NCBI GenBank assembly: GCA_018398585.1
Contig: JAGTTD010000001.1
Span: 13,208,501 to 13,272,500, forward strand
Reading direction: 5' to 3'
DNA from: Simmondsia chinensis
Taxonomy: Eukaryota > Streptophyta > Magnoliopsida > Caryophyllales > Simmondsiaceae
DNA: 64,000 bases
Shown one piece after another: positions 1 through 11,559 of the stretch. Made by a program: the position numbers and the translations under genes. Positions within the stretch are counted from its first letter, which is position 1; every line of letters begins with the position of its first letter. Below the pieces are notes generated by a model that made no database searches, was not told the DNA's origin, and was given only the letters and a program-made list of their open reading frames with translations.

Positions 1-1940
1 TCCATCATCTCTTTTGAGTACATGAGTTAAAAATATATCCTTGTACCAATAAAAATTTTGTAAGGAAGGGCATCTTAGATTGGTTAAAAATAGTTTTGTT
101 GATTCCTTATCTTCATCTGCACTGCCAAGAAAGGCTACAGTTATTGACCAAATTAATATTTCTACAGCTTCTTCAATTTCTTCCTCAATATAAGGAGAGT
201 TGACATCATTTGGATCTAACGGTTTTCTTATAGTGTGACTAAGATTAAGTATTATTTCTCTATCATGGTGTTGTAATGTTTTTGTCCACCATGATTGAAG
301 TTGTCATGAGAATCCAGAAACAATTAATCTTGCGGCTGTTTGATTGGTATTTGCAGGTTCAAAAATCCCATATGCTATTGCAGCCATTGCCATTTGATTT
401 AAGGTATTTTTTATCTCATATTCTGATTTTTCATCTATGTTCCAGTCATAAATATCTTTTTCTTTGAATGACGTAGAAGTGAACTGATTTCCTTCTTCAA
501 ATCGAATATCAGGAGGAGTGGGTCTTGGATAATTAGTCTTTGTAGGTTGATTTTTCCAATTGGTTTTTATCCTACTTATAAGAGGAAATTTCAAGTTTTA
601 TATACTAATTGGAGTACTGTTAAAAGGACAATAATTCAAGAATCCTACAGTAGAAATAATTCAAGAATCCTATAGTTGATTTCCTTTGCTACAGTGATTT
701 GTCAGGCCCTTGAGATTGAAACAGCATTTTTGAAGAAAATTGAAAGGATCATCCTGTGATGAACTGGCATCATCGCCTCCTTCTTCGTCGGAAGAGTCTT
801 CAATTTGTTGGAGAAGCTGAGCGAGAAGCTCCTTTGAAATTTTTCTTTTGGATTTTGATTTTGAGGAGGAACCTGAATCCGTTGCCTTGGTAGGTTGTGG
901 TTTGGTTGGGTTGAGGTAAAAAAGATTTGAATATTTTTGATTTTCTTTACTTTGAAGAAATTTAAAAAAATTTATGTGGACCAATCACGCTCTACAACGT
1001 ACTTGTCCCACCATTTGATTTTATATTCCCTTACCATTGAAAGAGGGTAAGGATGATCGAAAAATTAAACGGTATTGTAAGACCAATACAAAATCCGGGG
1101 AATTTGAAAATTTGAATGAAAACTAATAAGTGTTTCTAAAGGGGTATCCTCTAGATGTTTGGAATAAATATTGAATAATGCTTGAACATTTGCAGGATAG
1201 ATGGTTGGGTTGTCTCCAAAATATAGCCACCATTCAAGAAACCATGTCGGAAAGAGTCTTAATTTTTTTGAAAATTGGAAAAACAAAGAGTGATCAAATG
1301 ACCGGTAAAGGAAAGTCCTGAACCAAGCCATTTTATAATCTTGATATGTGCAACATGAGGGTTGAAAAGGTTGGGAAAATTTCTTGGAGGTAAAAGGATT
1401 GTAACCAAAATCTTCACGACTCCAAACATTTAGAATTTTGGAAGTTGAAAACATAATTGGATCATCTTTTTGATTTGATCTATGTTTGATTAGAGCAGAT
1501 TTTGAATCTACTAAAATAAATTAGTAAAATCTCCGAGTTCGATTGATATTATCAGGAATCCGTTGAAAGTCTTTTGGAAACACTGAATTAACAGATCCTT
1601 GAATTTCATTTAAGGAGAGTGGCTCATGTTGTCTTGTTAAATATATGTGTTCAAGTTGAGGTTTTGAATAGTATTGAGCAGATGATAAGTTTTCAGAATT
1701 TGAAGGTAAGGATTGAGAGGGTGGAAGAGGACGTAATGGGAAAGGATTTTGAGGGGATCTAGATGTTGCAGCTGTATAAGAAATTGGAGGAAAGTCTTTA
1801 GAAAGGATTGAATATTGGTTTTGAGTTGGAATTTTAATTGAGGGATTTTGAGGGTGAGGTTGAAGCTTCATTGCATAGTCCTTTAGAGTTTCGAATTCTT
1901 CTTCCTCCTTGGCTTTTCCTTTTCCTTTATCTTCTGACAT
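1..1940 (-). pseudogene. Endogenous caulimovirid remnant, downstream ORF (ORF2-like), decayed
   Basis: Read on the minus strand this is a string of open pieces separated by stops and frameshifts: 1521-1940, 1065-1454, 670-984, 304-594 and an open stretch to the window edge. The first piece starts with a Met followed by a Lys/Glu-rich stretch and overlaps the end of the upstream RNase H frame by 58 bases, the arrangement expected of a second viral ORF after the polymerase. A Ser/Lys-rich stretch (about 770-900) is followed by a segment (about 300-480) beginning near IYDWNIDEKSEY, which resembles the gag/capsid-like region I associate with endogenous plant pararetroviruses. Family (Caulimoviridae) is well supported by the adjoining RNase H; the genus (Florendovirus/Petuvirus-like) is inference. 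It is broken in several places and cannot encode a full protein. It continues beyond the left edge. Confidence 0.6.
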
Positions 1941-2411
1941 TTTCCTAGATAAAAGGATTGTAATAGGTCATGTCCCTGAAGAAACTCTGGAGAGAGAAAA
2001 TCTGGGAGACAATTATGTTCTCCTGTGATAAAATCAATTTGAAAATCAAAAACTGATGAAATTTCTTGCCAACGAGCAAAACTTTGTTTTGAAACTAAAT
2101 TTTTTACGTCCTTTTGTAAAACTTCTTTGGCAGATTTGCAATCAATTCTTAGTAGAAAACTTTCGTTATACAAATCGTCTTGAAATTTTGAAACACATAA
2201 AACAGTCGATAAAATTTCCTTTTTGATGGTTGAATAGTTCCTTTGAGGTTCGAGCCATAGACCTGAATGAAATCTTCTCCATACGCTATATTTGAAGCAT
2301 CTGTTTCAACAACAAGAGATGCGTCTGGGTTTGAAAGAGCTAGGCAAGGAAGACTCTTGACTTTTTCCTTTAGGGTTCGAACTATTTCGGTATGTTCCTC
2401 TGCCCAAGGGA
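1883..2411 (-). pseudogene. Endogenous caulimovirid reverse transcriptase end and RNase H, truncated
   Basis: The minus-strand translation gives the tail of a pararetroviral reverse transcriptase followed by RNase H: a segment with LVVETDASNIAYG (the first Asp of RNase H, about 2285-2325) and further on a segment ending in an LPDFLS..FLQG motif (about 1985-2025), which is a hallmark of the RNase H end in Caulimoviridae. A frame change separates the two at about 2160. Everything upstream (movement protein, capsid, protease, RT palm) is missing because the sequence stops near 2411-2430, where plus-strand copia sequence begins. No integrase or LTR is present, which argues against a Ty3/gypsy element. 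Confidence 0.7.
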
Positions 2412-2434
2412 GAACCCTAAAAGTGGATAGAAAC

Positions 2435-5400
2435 AAGTCAAGGGAGCATGTTGGACCTGTGGCGAGATGCGCCATACATCGAGAGACTGTAAGAAGGGAT
2501 TTGGATCTGGAAAGCCCAAAGAACACAAATCCCAGGCCAACCTCAGCCAGCGCGGAGACGTCTTTGTGGCCATGATCCATGAGATCAATATGGTTGGGAA
2601 CATGGTCGAGTGGGTTATAGATACTGGTACTACGAGACACATTTGCACCAATAAGGACCTGTTCCAAGAGTATGAGAAAGTCAATACAGGGGAGTGTGTG
2701 TTCACAGGTAATTCTAATTCACTCCCTATTCTTGGCAAGGGAAAGGTCCTTCTAAAACTTAACTCTGAAAAGTTTTTATCGTTGCATAATGTGTTGTATG
2801 TCCTTGATTTGCATAGAATCTTATTTTTTGTTATCTACTTAAGGAAGCTAGTTTTAAATTGGCTTTTGAATCTGACAAGCTTGTTATCACCAAAACACCA
2901 ACTTTGTGTGGAAGGGCTTTTTTAATGGGGGTCTTTTTGTACTTAATGTTGAGATGAATGAGAATGTATCTACTTCTGCTTATATTGTTGAGTCTTTTGG
3001 ATTTGTGGCATGTTAGGCTCGGACATGTTAATTATAATTCCGTTAAGAAACTTAAGTAAATGAGTTTAATTCCCAACTTCACTCTAACCAAACTTGATAA
3101 ATGTGGAATATTTGTCGAGGACAGGCACTCTAAAAAGTCCTTTAACAAATTAGCTGAATGAACATCTAGCCTACTCGAACTCGTGCATAGTGATTTAGGT
3201 GATTTTAAGAACACAATGAGTAGAGGTGGTAAAAGGTACTACATTACCTTCGTTGATGACCAATTGAGATTCACCAAGGTGTATCTCCTGAGTTCAAAGG
3301 AAAAGGTTGAGGAGATGTTCCTCAAGTATAAGGCTAAAGTTGAAAACCAATTTGACCGTAACATCAAGAGGATTACGTCTGATAGAGGAGGTGGGTATGA
3401 TACCACCTTCCTTAAGAAACATTGTTTTGAATGTGGCATAATTCATGAGCTATCAACCCCTTATGCATCCCAATAGAACGATATAGCTAAAAGAAGAATA
3501 GAACCCCAAAAGAAATGATGAACTCTATGTTAATAAGCTCAAGTCTACCCTCGAGCTCATGGGAAGAAGCCATGTTGTCTGCATGTCATGTTCTTAATAG
3601 GGTTCCAAAATAAAAGGCTAGATAAAACACTTATTAATTGTGGAAAGGTTACGCGCATAACCTTCAATGCCTTAAAGTGTGGGGGTGCCTAGCTAAAGTT
3701 GGGGTACCGGAATTAAAAGAAGTACGATAAGTCCCAAGATAGCAGATGTTGTGTTTATTGGTTATGCTATGAATAGTGTTGCATGTAGATTTATGTTACT
3801 GAATAGCTGGAGCCTTGGGCTCGGTAAGATCATGGAGTCTCAACATGCTGAGTTCTTCGAGCATGTGTTTCTCATGAAAGAATCTATGCATGTGCCATTT
3901 CCTGATACATCTACTCCTTCATTTAGTCATTCCCCCCCGGAACTTGAGGTTAGGAACTTGAAAGAAGTAAGAAGGCTCAAACTGATACTAGTTTTGGACC
4001 TGACTTCATTACTGCGTTCTTGTTTGAACACCTTGATTTTGATGAACATGTCAGTGCTTCATGTTAGAGGAAGATCCTAAGACATATCGTGAGGCCATAA
4101 GATCCATAGATGCTCCACTTTGGAGAGAGGCTGTTAATAATGAGCTAGACTCTATAATGAGTAACAACACTTGGGTGTTAGTGGACTTTCCTAGAGGATG
4201 CAAACCCATAGGGTGTAAATGGGTGTTTAGAAAGAAGTTGAGGGCTGATGGGTCCATTAATAAGTTTAAGGCTAGATTAGTGGCTAAGGGGTACACTCAA
4301 AAACAAGGTATAGACTTCTTTGATACCTAACCCATGTATCTAAGATAGCCACTGTGAGAGCTTTAATTGCTTTAATGCTTGTACATAACCTTATCGTATA
4401 TCAAATGGACGTTAAAACGGCTTTCTTGAATGGTGATCTTAAGGAGGAAATTTACATGGAATAACCCAAGTGGTTTGAAGTTCCATGTATGGAGCATAAA
4501 GTTTGTAAACTTGTAAAGTCCTTGTATGGTCTTAAGCAAGCTCCAAAACAATGGCATCAAAAGTTTGATTGTACTTTGGTCATGCCTGGTTTTGTTGTGA
4601 ATAGTGGTGATGCATGTGTGTGCTCCAAGCATGTTGATAATGATTTTTGATTATCTACTTGTACGTTGATGACCTATTTATTTTTGGTACGAGTGTGAAT
4701 ATTGTGAATGCTACTAAGTCTTTCTTGAGTTCATGCTTTGATATGAAAGACCTTGGCGAGGCTAATGTGATACTTGACATTAAAATAATTAGATCACCTA
4801 AGGGTTTGACTATAAGTTAATCCTGCTATGTAGAGAAAATATTGAGGAAGTTCGATCACTTTGATGACACTCCTATTAAAACTCCCTTTAACCCGAATTT
4901 TCGCTTGAAAAGGAACATAGGTGATAGTGTGTCACAAGTTGAATATGCTAAAATTATTGGTAACGTGATATTTTTGATGAATTACGCTCGTATAGATAGT
5001 GCCTATGCCGCTAGTAGATTGAGTCGTTATACCCATAGTCCAAGTGATGAGCAATGGGTTGCTTTAGTCAGACTCTTGAGGCACCTTTGAGGTATCATGG
5101 ATAGGGGTCTTAATTACAAACGATTCCCTGCTATTTTAGAGGAATATCATGATGCCAAATGGGTATTGGGCAGTGATGAGATTAACTCAACTAGTGGCTA
5201 TGTTTTTATGCTTGCTAACAGTGCTATATCTTAGAAATCTTTGAACAAATCTGCATTACCAAATCCAAGATGGAATATGAGTTTATTACTCTTGAGATGG
5301 TAGGTCTAGAAGCTAAATGGCTAAGGAATGTGCTGGAAGGCATTCCATTATGGGGAAAGCCCACGCCGTCAATCTCGATGCACTATGACTCACGTGCGGC

Positions 5401-5704
5401 CATTGAAGGGGCGCTTGGCATGTATAATGGCAAGCATAGGCATATTTGCTTGAGGCATGGTGTAGTAAGGCACCTTATTGAGAATAATGTGATCTCGCTA
5501 GAGTTTGTAAAGAGTGAGAAGAATCTAATAGATCCCCTTAAAAGAAGCCTTTCTAAGAAGGTGATGTGTGATACAACAAAGGGAATAGGGCTTAAGCCCA
5601 CTTGTGTGTCTTGTTCTTGGTGGATATCTGTCTCGGGAGTATTCTCAATGTTCAATGGGTCAAATGAAGCTAAGGTTGAGCAATTTGTGAGTAAGCCACT
5701 CTAG
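2435..5704 (+). pseudogene. Ty1/copia retrotransposon gag end and pol, 5'-truncated and broken
   Basis: Begins with a gag zinc knuckle of form CX2CX4HX4C (C-W-T-C through H-T-S-R-D-C, 2446-2497). It is followed by a protease with WVIDTGTTRHIC (about 2610-2645), a pre-integrase motif around 3000-3060, an integrase core with the HSDLGDF and TSDRGG Asp motifs (3183-3476), RT starting with [19 protein letters not shown] (from about 4090), a YVDDL-type catalytic site near 4660-4675, and an RNase H tail ending at 5704. The protease-integrase-RT-RNase H order is diagnostic of copia. Many premature stops lie in conserved positions, several explained by Gln to TAA or Trp to TAG (for example near 4463, 4818 and 5234). 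The 5' LTR and most of gag are gone. No intact protein remains. Confidence 0.85.
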
Positions 5705-7091
5705 CCCCTTCTGGGATAATGCTGCTGGTGGCTTGGATCTGTCAAATCTCCCATGATGTTTAGGTTAAGCTCTACACTCTTAATGTTGTCCATAGCCCGT
5801 TATGGTGGTGTGAGATAGCATACCTGATGGACACATCATGCTGCCACGATGTGAGGATGAGCTTAAGGCTCTTAATGATGTCCATAGCCTATGGTGGTTG
5901 GGGGGGGGGGGGGGGGGGGGGGGGCGGGGGAGGGGTGCTGCAGCACACTTGATGGACTCACCTACAGGAATGTGGAGGTGGTAAGACATCCTTAGTCGAG
6001 AGTAAGGGCTTACTCTCTACATCGTTCCTGAGTACCCAGGTATCGGATCTATTTTGTTGAAGGACCTCATACATCCAAACTACGGAGTGCATTTCAACTC
6101 GAGAGCCACATGAAGGGCATGTGTGTGCTCTTCACAATGAACGCTCATGGTTCAAGACTATGTTTACCATTAGATGGTTGTGGGACATGCATGTTCACTA
6201 GGTGCCGGTTCAAGTCTAAAAGACATTGGCATTGTCAATTGTGGATCTTATTGCTCAATAGCCTCTTTTCTTTCTTCCTTTCTCAAAATTGAATCATGTG
6301 GGGAATGTCGGACTATTAGGGTAACGTGCTTCAATTTTGCTTCTCTTGTATTTTGCTTCAATCCCACATAGGAAAAATAGAGGTGGGAGGTCCAGTTTAA
6401 ATATCTCCCTCTCCTTATACTTAGTAAAGTCTTGTGGGCCTAGAGTGGGCATAGTGGGACTACATGCACACGCGCCCCGCCCCACCCCGCTGCACCAGGC
6501 CCCCCGCCGCGTGGAGTCGTGATGTGGACTTTTTCCAACTCGGGCCTTTATTTTTGCAGACTTTATGTTTTGAATTATCATAAACGAACTCCAGGGAACT
6601 TCTTAGTACTATGTTCAAGGGGTCCTCTTGTGTCCAACCTCAAGGCTGTTATGCTCAAGGTTCTATCCGTTACTCCGGGTTTGAGCTTGAGGCTACAAGC
6701 TCGAGCTCAAGCACAAGTTTTAACTGCGTAAATGGACTTCTTTCTTTAACCGTTGTGGCTAGATTTTGTGCTCTTCCATATCTGCTCACCTATCTAATTG
6801 AGACTGGATTTGCTGCCCACATTTCATAACTGATTTTTACTTGCACGCTAAGTATTATTGCACAAAAATGCCATGCATTGGGGCATTGTTCAACACAAAG
6901 AAATACAAAACTCTTCCTTCTCTTATTCTCTTTGATATTGTCTAAGTTCCTTTTCATTAGTTTGGTTATTAAGCAAGTTGGGGCATACTCCAACCCATCA
7001 CCCGAGAATACACTCATGTGTTGAGTGCCGTGTTAACCTTGAGAGTCGAAGTGCCTGACAATCCCGTGTGTACCATAGCGGGGGCATAAAC
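5705..7091 (+). other. Copia 3' flank with an LTR-like leader motif and a poly-G tract
   Basis: No credible protein is encoded here. A run of about 25 G lies at 5899-5924. Around 6360-6430 a CCCACATAGGAAAAATAG motif, an AT-rich TTTAAATATCTC box and a CTTAGTAAAG stretch resemble the promoter/leader region of many plant LTRs, so part of this stretch may be the 3' LTR of the copia element that ends at 5704. I could not fix its borders because no second copy exists in the window. The final purine-rich GCGGGGGCATA lies next to the TG start of the LTR at 7092. Confidence 0.35.
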
Positions 7092-7308
7092 TGTTGGAAT
7101 CAGTATCCTAAAAACCCAATTAATTAGTTTTTAATTATTAATTAAATAAAATTGCTTTATTTGTATAATGATCGACTATGTTCTTACAAGTCAAATATAT
7201 GCATAATTGTTTTTCTAAAGGCGTCCCATGAGATGGACATAGTCCAAGATGACGTACCAAATTTGTTTTAAGTGGTCAATGTGATTAAGCCACAGATACA
7301 CTTAAATC

Positions 7309-9542
7309 TATTAGGAACAATGTCCTGAAATGCAGATTTATTCTGGATATATTATTTTAATTAATAAATAAAATTGAAGTCCCAGTCGTTTCCTAGTTAT
7401 ATTTGGGTAAGCGAGCATTTATAATGCATGTGATTTTCTTTTGCGAGACATCCATGAGATGGGTGTAGTCCTCAGACTACAATTTATATGTTTGTTCTAA
7501 GTGGTTTATCAGACAAAGCCACAAATAGACTTGGAACAAATGGTATGGATTGTTGTTTGAAAGACTCGTAGTCGAAGACAAGTTTGGACCACTTGTATGA
7601 TAAGACTATAATGTGACACTTTAGATGACTTGTCCTTGTCATGTGGATGGAGATCCAAAAGTGTTAGGTTAGTGTGTTTAATAAGATTGACACACTGAGT
7701 TGGACCATGTGGATTACTTATTTCTAGACTACTATCGGAGATGAGGGATTCATATTGTACTGTTTGAACGACGACTCTAAATCCTGAGGGTATTCTGGAC
7801 TTGTGCATGGAGCGTTAGTTACTTTGGTGTACTATAAGTATGGTCTAAACGAATGACTGAAATCCCACGTACACTGGGTAGCGGCGTGAAGTATGACAAG
7901 GATCAGGTATTCAATAGGGAATCTACAGTCTCTTATGAGATACAGATGCCTCCTTAGTTGATTCGCAAATATCTGAATAGTTCGGAATCTTTGGCCAAAG
8001 TATTCCAAGTGTTTAGCATTTGGAATTTATATTGTGAATATGTTCAAGAATAAATGAATTATTTAGTGAAGGGCGAGTCGGTAACTAATGGAGAAGATGT
8101 GAGAAGGATAATGGTAGTAGTTATATTTATCCTTTGTCATGGACATCTAATGGAGGGTTTGTTATCATCAATATAATCTATTAGGGAGATATCGAATAAA
8201 TAATTTAAGTATGGAGTGCAGTGAGATTTATTTAGTGGAATTAAGCCTCATTAAATGGTAATTAAATTATTTCATAAGATGATTAATTTAACCTATTTGG
8301 AGCTAGATTTAAATTCTCCCCGAGGTCCCTGCGCAAGCCTCTATATTTATTTCCATTGGAAAAATATTAAAGAATTCATGAGATGAATTATTTATCCATA
8401 AGATGGGTAAAGTTAATTTTGCCAAACATTATGCATGAGATGAATAAAATTGAAAATGATGAAATAAAATAATTTTAGAAAATTACAATTCATAAGATGA
8501 ATTTTTACATGTGGGAAACAAAGCAAAAAAAAAAAAAAAAAAAATCAAAATCGCTTTTAAAACAGTGGCGATCCGCATACCTTGCTGGCAGCTAATCAGC
8601 ACGCGACACGTGTCGCACACTGAGGCTGCCCAGGGGGTGATCTGGGCCTTCGGGCGTGGACCAATAGAAATGTGCCACGTGGCAAGCATTTGAATAGGTA
8701 AAATGGCGTGGGTTTTTGGTTGTGAAATGCAGCGTTTTATAATGTTTTTTAAATGAAACGATGTGTTTTGTTTTAAAACTGGCGAATCCCACATCATTAA
8801 TTTTATAATTTTTTGCTCCGGTATACTGCTATAAATAGAGGCACCTATTCCAAGGGTTTGGCATTCAATCAAAATAAATTATTTTGGGTTTATGAAAAAA
8901 ATTTCAAAAACCTAATTGGAAAGAAAAATTTTCGTTAAAATTTTTCTTCCCTAGTTTAATATTTTTCGGAGCCCACCCTCCAGGCAGTTTGAGGTCATTG
9001 CGTGAAAGATCGCGGGGTCTCGATTTTCTTGGTATTTTTATTATTGGAGCAATTCCAGTTATGTTCTTCTTTCCTTATTCTTTTCGCTTTCTATTTATTT
9101 ATAGTATTCATTATTATGCCTGTTTAAGTTTATGTATTGTTATGAATGTATTAGAGTAAAAGGCCTGTAGATCTAAATTAAGAATTTTGATCTATTGATT
9201 TAAATTATGAATTTAAGTCAGTAGATTTAAAATTAGGAATTTTAAATCAACCTAGGTTTAGAATTCATTTCCGCTCCGTAAACCTCAGGGAGAATTTTTA
9301 AAATTTATCCCAACAACCGGTATTAGGGCAAATGGTTAATAGAGATAAACCTATTCCTGAGAACTCGTGCACGTGAGGTGTCACGAAGCATGACTCTCCG
9401 ACCGGGAGCTTAGGTAGAGAGAAGAGTCTCCAACTCTAAGTGCACTAATAGGTGCCTATTTTTGTGATCACAGTTGAGAACTGTCAACCCAATAGTCGGC
9501 ATCAGAGTTTATTTTTCAACAAAGTTCATGTTTTTTCCCAAT
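7309..9542 (+). repeat. 5' LTR of the nested copia element
   Basis: About 2.2 kb, aligned by eye with 13868-15442: both open with TTAGGA(A/G)CAATGT(C/T)CTGAAAT and close with GTTTTTTCCCA. The terminal TG has become TA and the terminal CA has become AT in this copy. The block at about 7398-8063 has no counterpart in the 3' LTR; the two sides of that gap share the tetramer ATTT. Repeated CATAAGATGA/CATGAGATGA blocks occur at 8370-8510. Confidence 0.85.
8604..8838 (+). promoter_or_regulatory. LTR promoter: two palindromic G-boxes and a TATA box
   Basis: GACACGTGTC (about 8605-8614) and GCCACGTGGC (8674-8683) are both palindromes with a CACGTG-type core, and TATAAATA lies at 8830-8837 in a classical spacing. 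The 3' LTR keeps the TATA box (14717-14724) and slightly altered G-boxes (AACACGTGTC, GTCACGTGGC, about 14504-14570). The family's role in bZIP/bHLH binding is known for G-boxes in general; activity here is inference. Confidence 0.55.
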
Positions 9543-9545
9543 AAT

Positions 9546-9558
9546 TGGTATTAGAGCC
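9546..9558 (+). other. Primer binding site (initiator Met tRNA)
   Basis: TGGTATTAGAGCC, three bases after the 5' LTR, matches the usual plant Met-tRNA primer complement TGGTATCAGAGCC with one C to T change. Confidence 0.8.
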
Positions 9559-9659
9559 AAACTCTGATTACATTTACAATATACATGACTAGGTATAATA
9601 AGATCAAAATAAATAGATCTGTGAATTAATAAAATAGAGATTTTATTAAGAAAGAAAGC

Positions 9660-10020
9660 TAGTTTAATTTGACGGTTCTATTTAAATTATTTAAATCAAT
9701 AAAGAATTAACAGTTAATTCAGAAGATTGTTTTAATTAGTGATTTAAATTATTTAAATCATTAAATTAGTTAATTATTAATTAGAATATTTTAATGTGAC
9801 GATTTAAATATATTTAAATCGGTTAAAAGAATTAATAGTTAACTAGGTTATTTAAAGTATCGATTTAAATTGTTTAAATCGGTCAAAAGAGTTAATAGTT
9901 AGCTAGGTTATTTAAAGTATCGATTTAAATTGTTTAAATTGGTTAAAAGATTTAATAACTAGGTTGTTTATAGTAATGATTTAAATTGTTTAAATCGTTA
10001 ATGAATTAATCGTTAATTCA
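9660..10020 (+). repeat. Degenerate ~60-bp tandem array of hairpin units (array A)
   Basis: Five to six units carry a short perfect or near-perfect hairpin (GATTTAAA, 3-4 bp loop, TTTAAATC) followed by a GGTTAAAAGA.TTAATAGTTA.CTAGGTT block. The best units repeat with a period of 60 bases at 9801, 9861 and 9921. The array lies in the untranslated leader of the copia element. Confidence 0.75.
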
Positions 10021-10379
10021 GAACAACCCATAAATTTGCGATTATGTTGGTCATATAATGAGATTGTACGTTCTCAGTCATGGTTTACAAAATCAAACAG
10101 AATTGATCTAATAAGATTAGATTTATTTAATTTTACAAAATTGGATAAAGTTGATCTATTAAGATTAGATTCAATTATTATTATTATTTTTTAAAATTAA
10201 TTATTTTAATTTGTAAAAAAAAAAGAAAAAACTAATGATGTCAGTGTCAGCCCGACACTGATGTCATTACGTCAGAATTTTGTTTTTTAAAAAAGGGTTT
10301 TTTTTATTTGGATGTGTAGACATCAATACTGATTTACATCATAATTAAATTAATTATTTTATTAATTAATTTCTTTTTT

Positions 10380-10900
10380 AGAATATGATTCTAAATTAGA
10401 TTATGAGATAATCTAAGTTGTGAATCAGTGTATTTTAAATAAAAGTTATTTGAAATTATTTTAGAATAAGATAGTCTAAGTTGACTTTATTTTTAAAATA
10501 AAAGTTAAATTTTATTAATTAAATTTAGAATAAGATTCTAAACTAAACTAATAAATAGTCTGAGCTTGTTTAATTTTAGAATGAGATTCCAAAAATAGAC
10601 TATGGGATAGTCTAAGCACAAAATCGCTATCAATTTTAAATAAAATTATTTTTAATTTAATTTTGGAATTAGATTTTGAAAAGTAGATTATGTGATAATC
10701 TAAATCAGATGTTGGTATTATTTTAATTAAAATTAATTTTAATTAATTTTATTGATTGGTTTTAGAATGAGATTCTAATGCAAGATTATAAGATAATCTA
10801 TATTGTAAAAAGATAATGTTTTAAACAAATTAATTAATTAATTTTGGTTAATTTTAGAATGAGACTCTAAAGGGGATTATGAGATAATCCAAGTAGTATA
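10380..10900 (+). repeat. Degenerate ~90-110-bp tandem array of hairpin units (array B)
   Basis: Five or six units each contain TTAGAAT(A/G)(A/T)GATTCTAAA and an inverted repeat of the form GATTAT-GA-GATAATC followed by TAAG. Clear copies are centred near 10400, 10590, 10690, 10785 and 10880. Low coding capacity. It follows array A within the same leader. Confidence 0.7.
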
Positions 10901-11559
10901 TGTAAGTTAATTAAAAACCACTGGTTATAAAAATCAAATGGGAGTGAGGTTTCAATTGTTGTAACCTCACGGTCTCCATTATCGGTCTAGCAGTATAGTA
11001 GATCGATAGACCTCCCTGTGGAGGATGTCGGTTTGCAGATTACAGGGTTAGACTTCTTTTAGGATAAACCAAAGTGCAAAGAAGCGATGCGACCACTTTA
11101 CCGTAGAGTATTTCGTGTATTTGTATGGAGGTTTAGGTAATGGTCTACACTTGACTAGCGTGATGCATTAGCCTCCCCGAGGAGCTCTGTTGTGTCATGT
11201 TAGATACTAAGGTAAAGTGGTGAGTTAATCACGTTTAGTAAGAGTTAAAAGAAAATAGGTTAATTGAGAATAGTTCTCACTGGAACTAGCTTCGTGCGAC
11301 CCTGCTGCCGAGGAGTAAGGAGTGGTGTGTTTGGGTCATCATTATATGCATGATAGTATAGTTTGGTGGATATCTGACTTATTGTGTATGCTAAATTGAA
11401 AGAATATATATCACCGCATTATACATAACTCTTGTTAAACAGTTACACAAATGTTTGCATTTACAGTATTTTTGATATGTATACGGCTGTCAAACTTCAC
11501 TTGATTTCGAATACATAATGTACTCACTAGACCAAATCACTTTGCCTTGAAAAATAAGT

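Noticed and set aside
5899..5924. Poly-G tract as a G-quadruplex regulator
   Set aside because: A single uninterrupted homopolymer in a decayed copia flank whose length may be a sequencing artefact; no gene nearby to regulate.
8483..8872. Minus-strand 129-codon frame duplicated at 14403-14759 as a conserved gene
   Set aside because: Its duplication is explained by the two LTRs of one element; the frame runs antisense across the promoter region and contains a poly-Phe stretch from an A-run.
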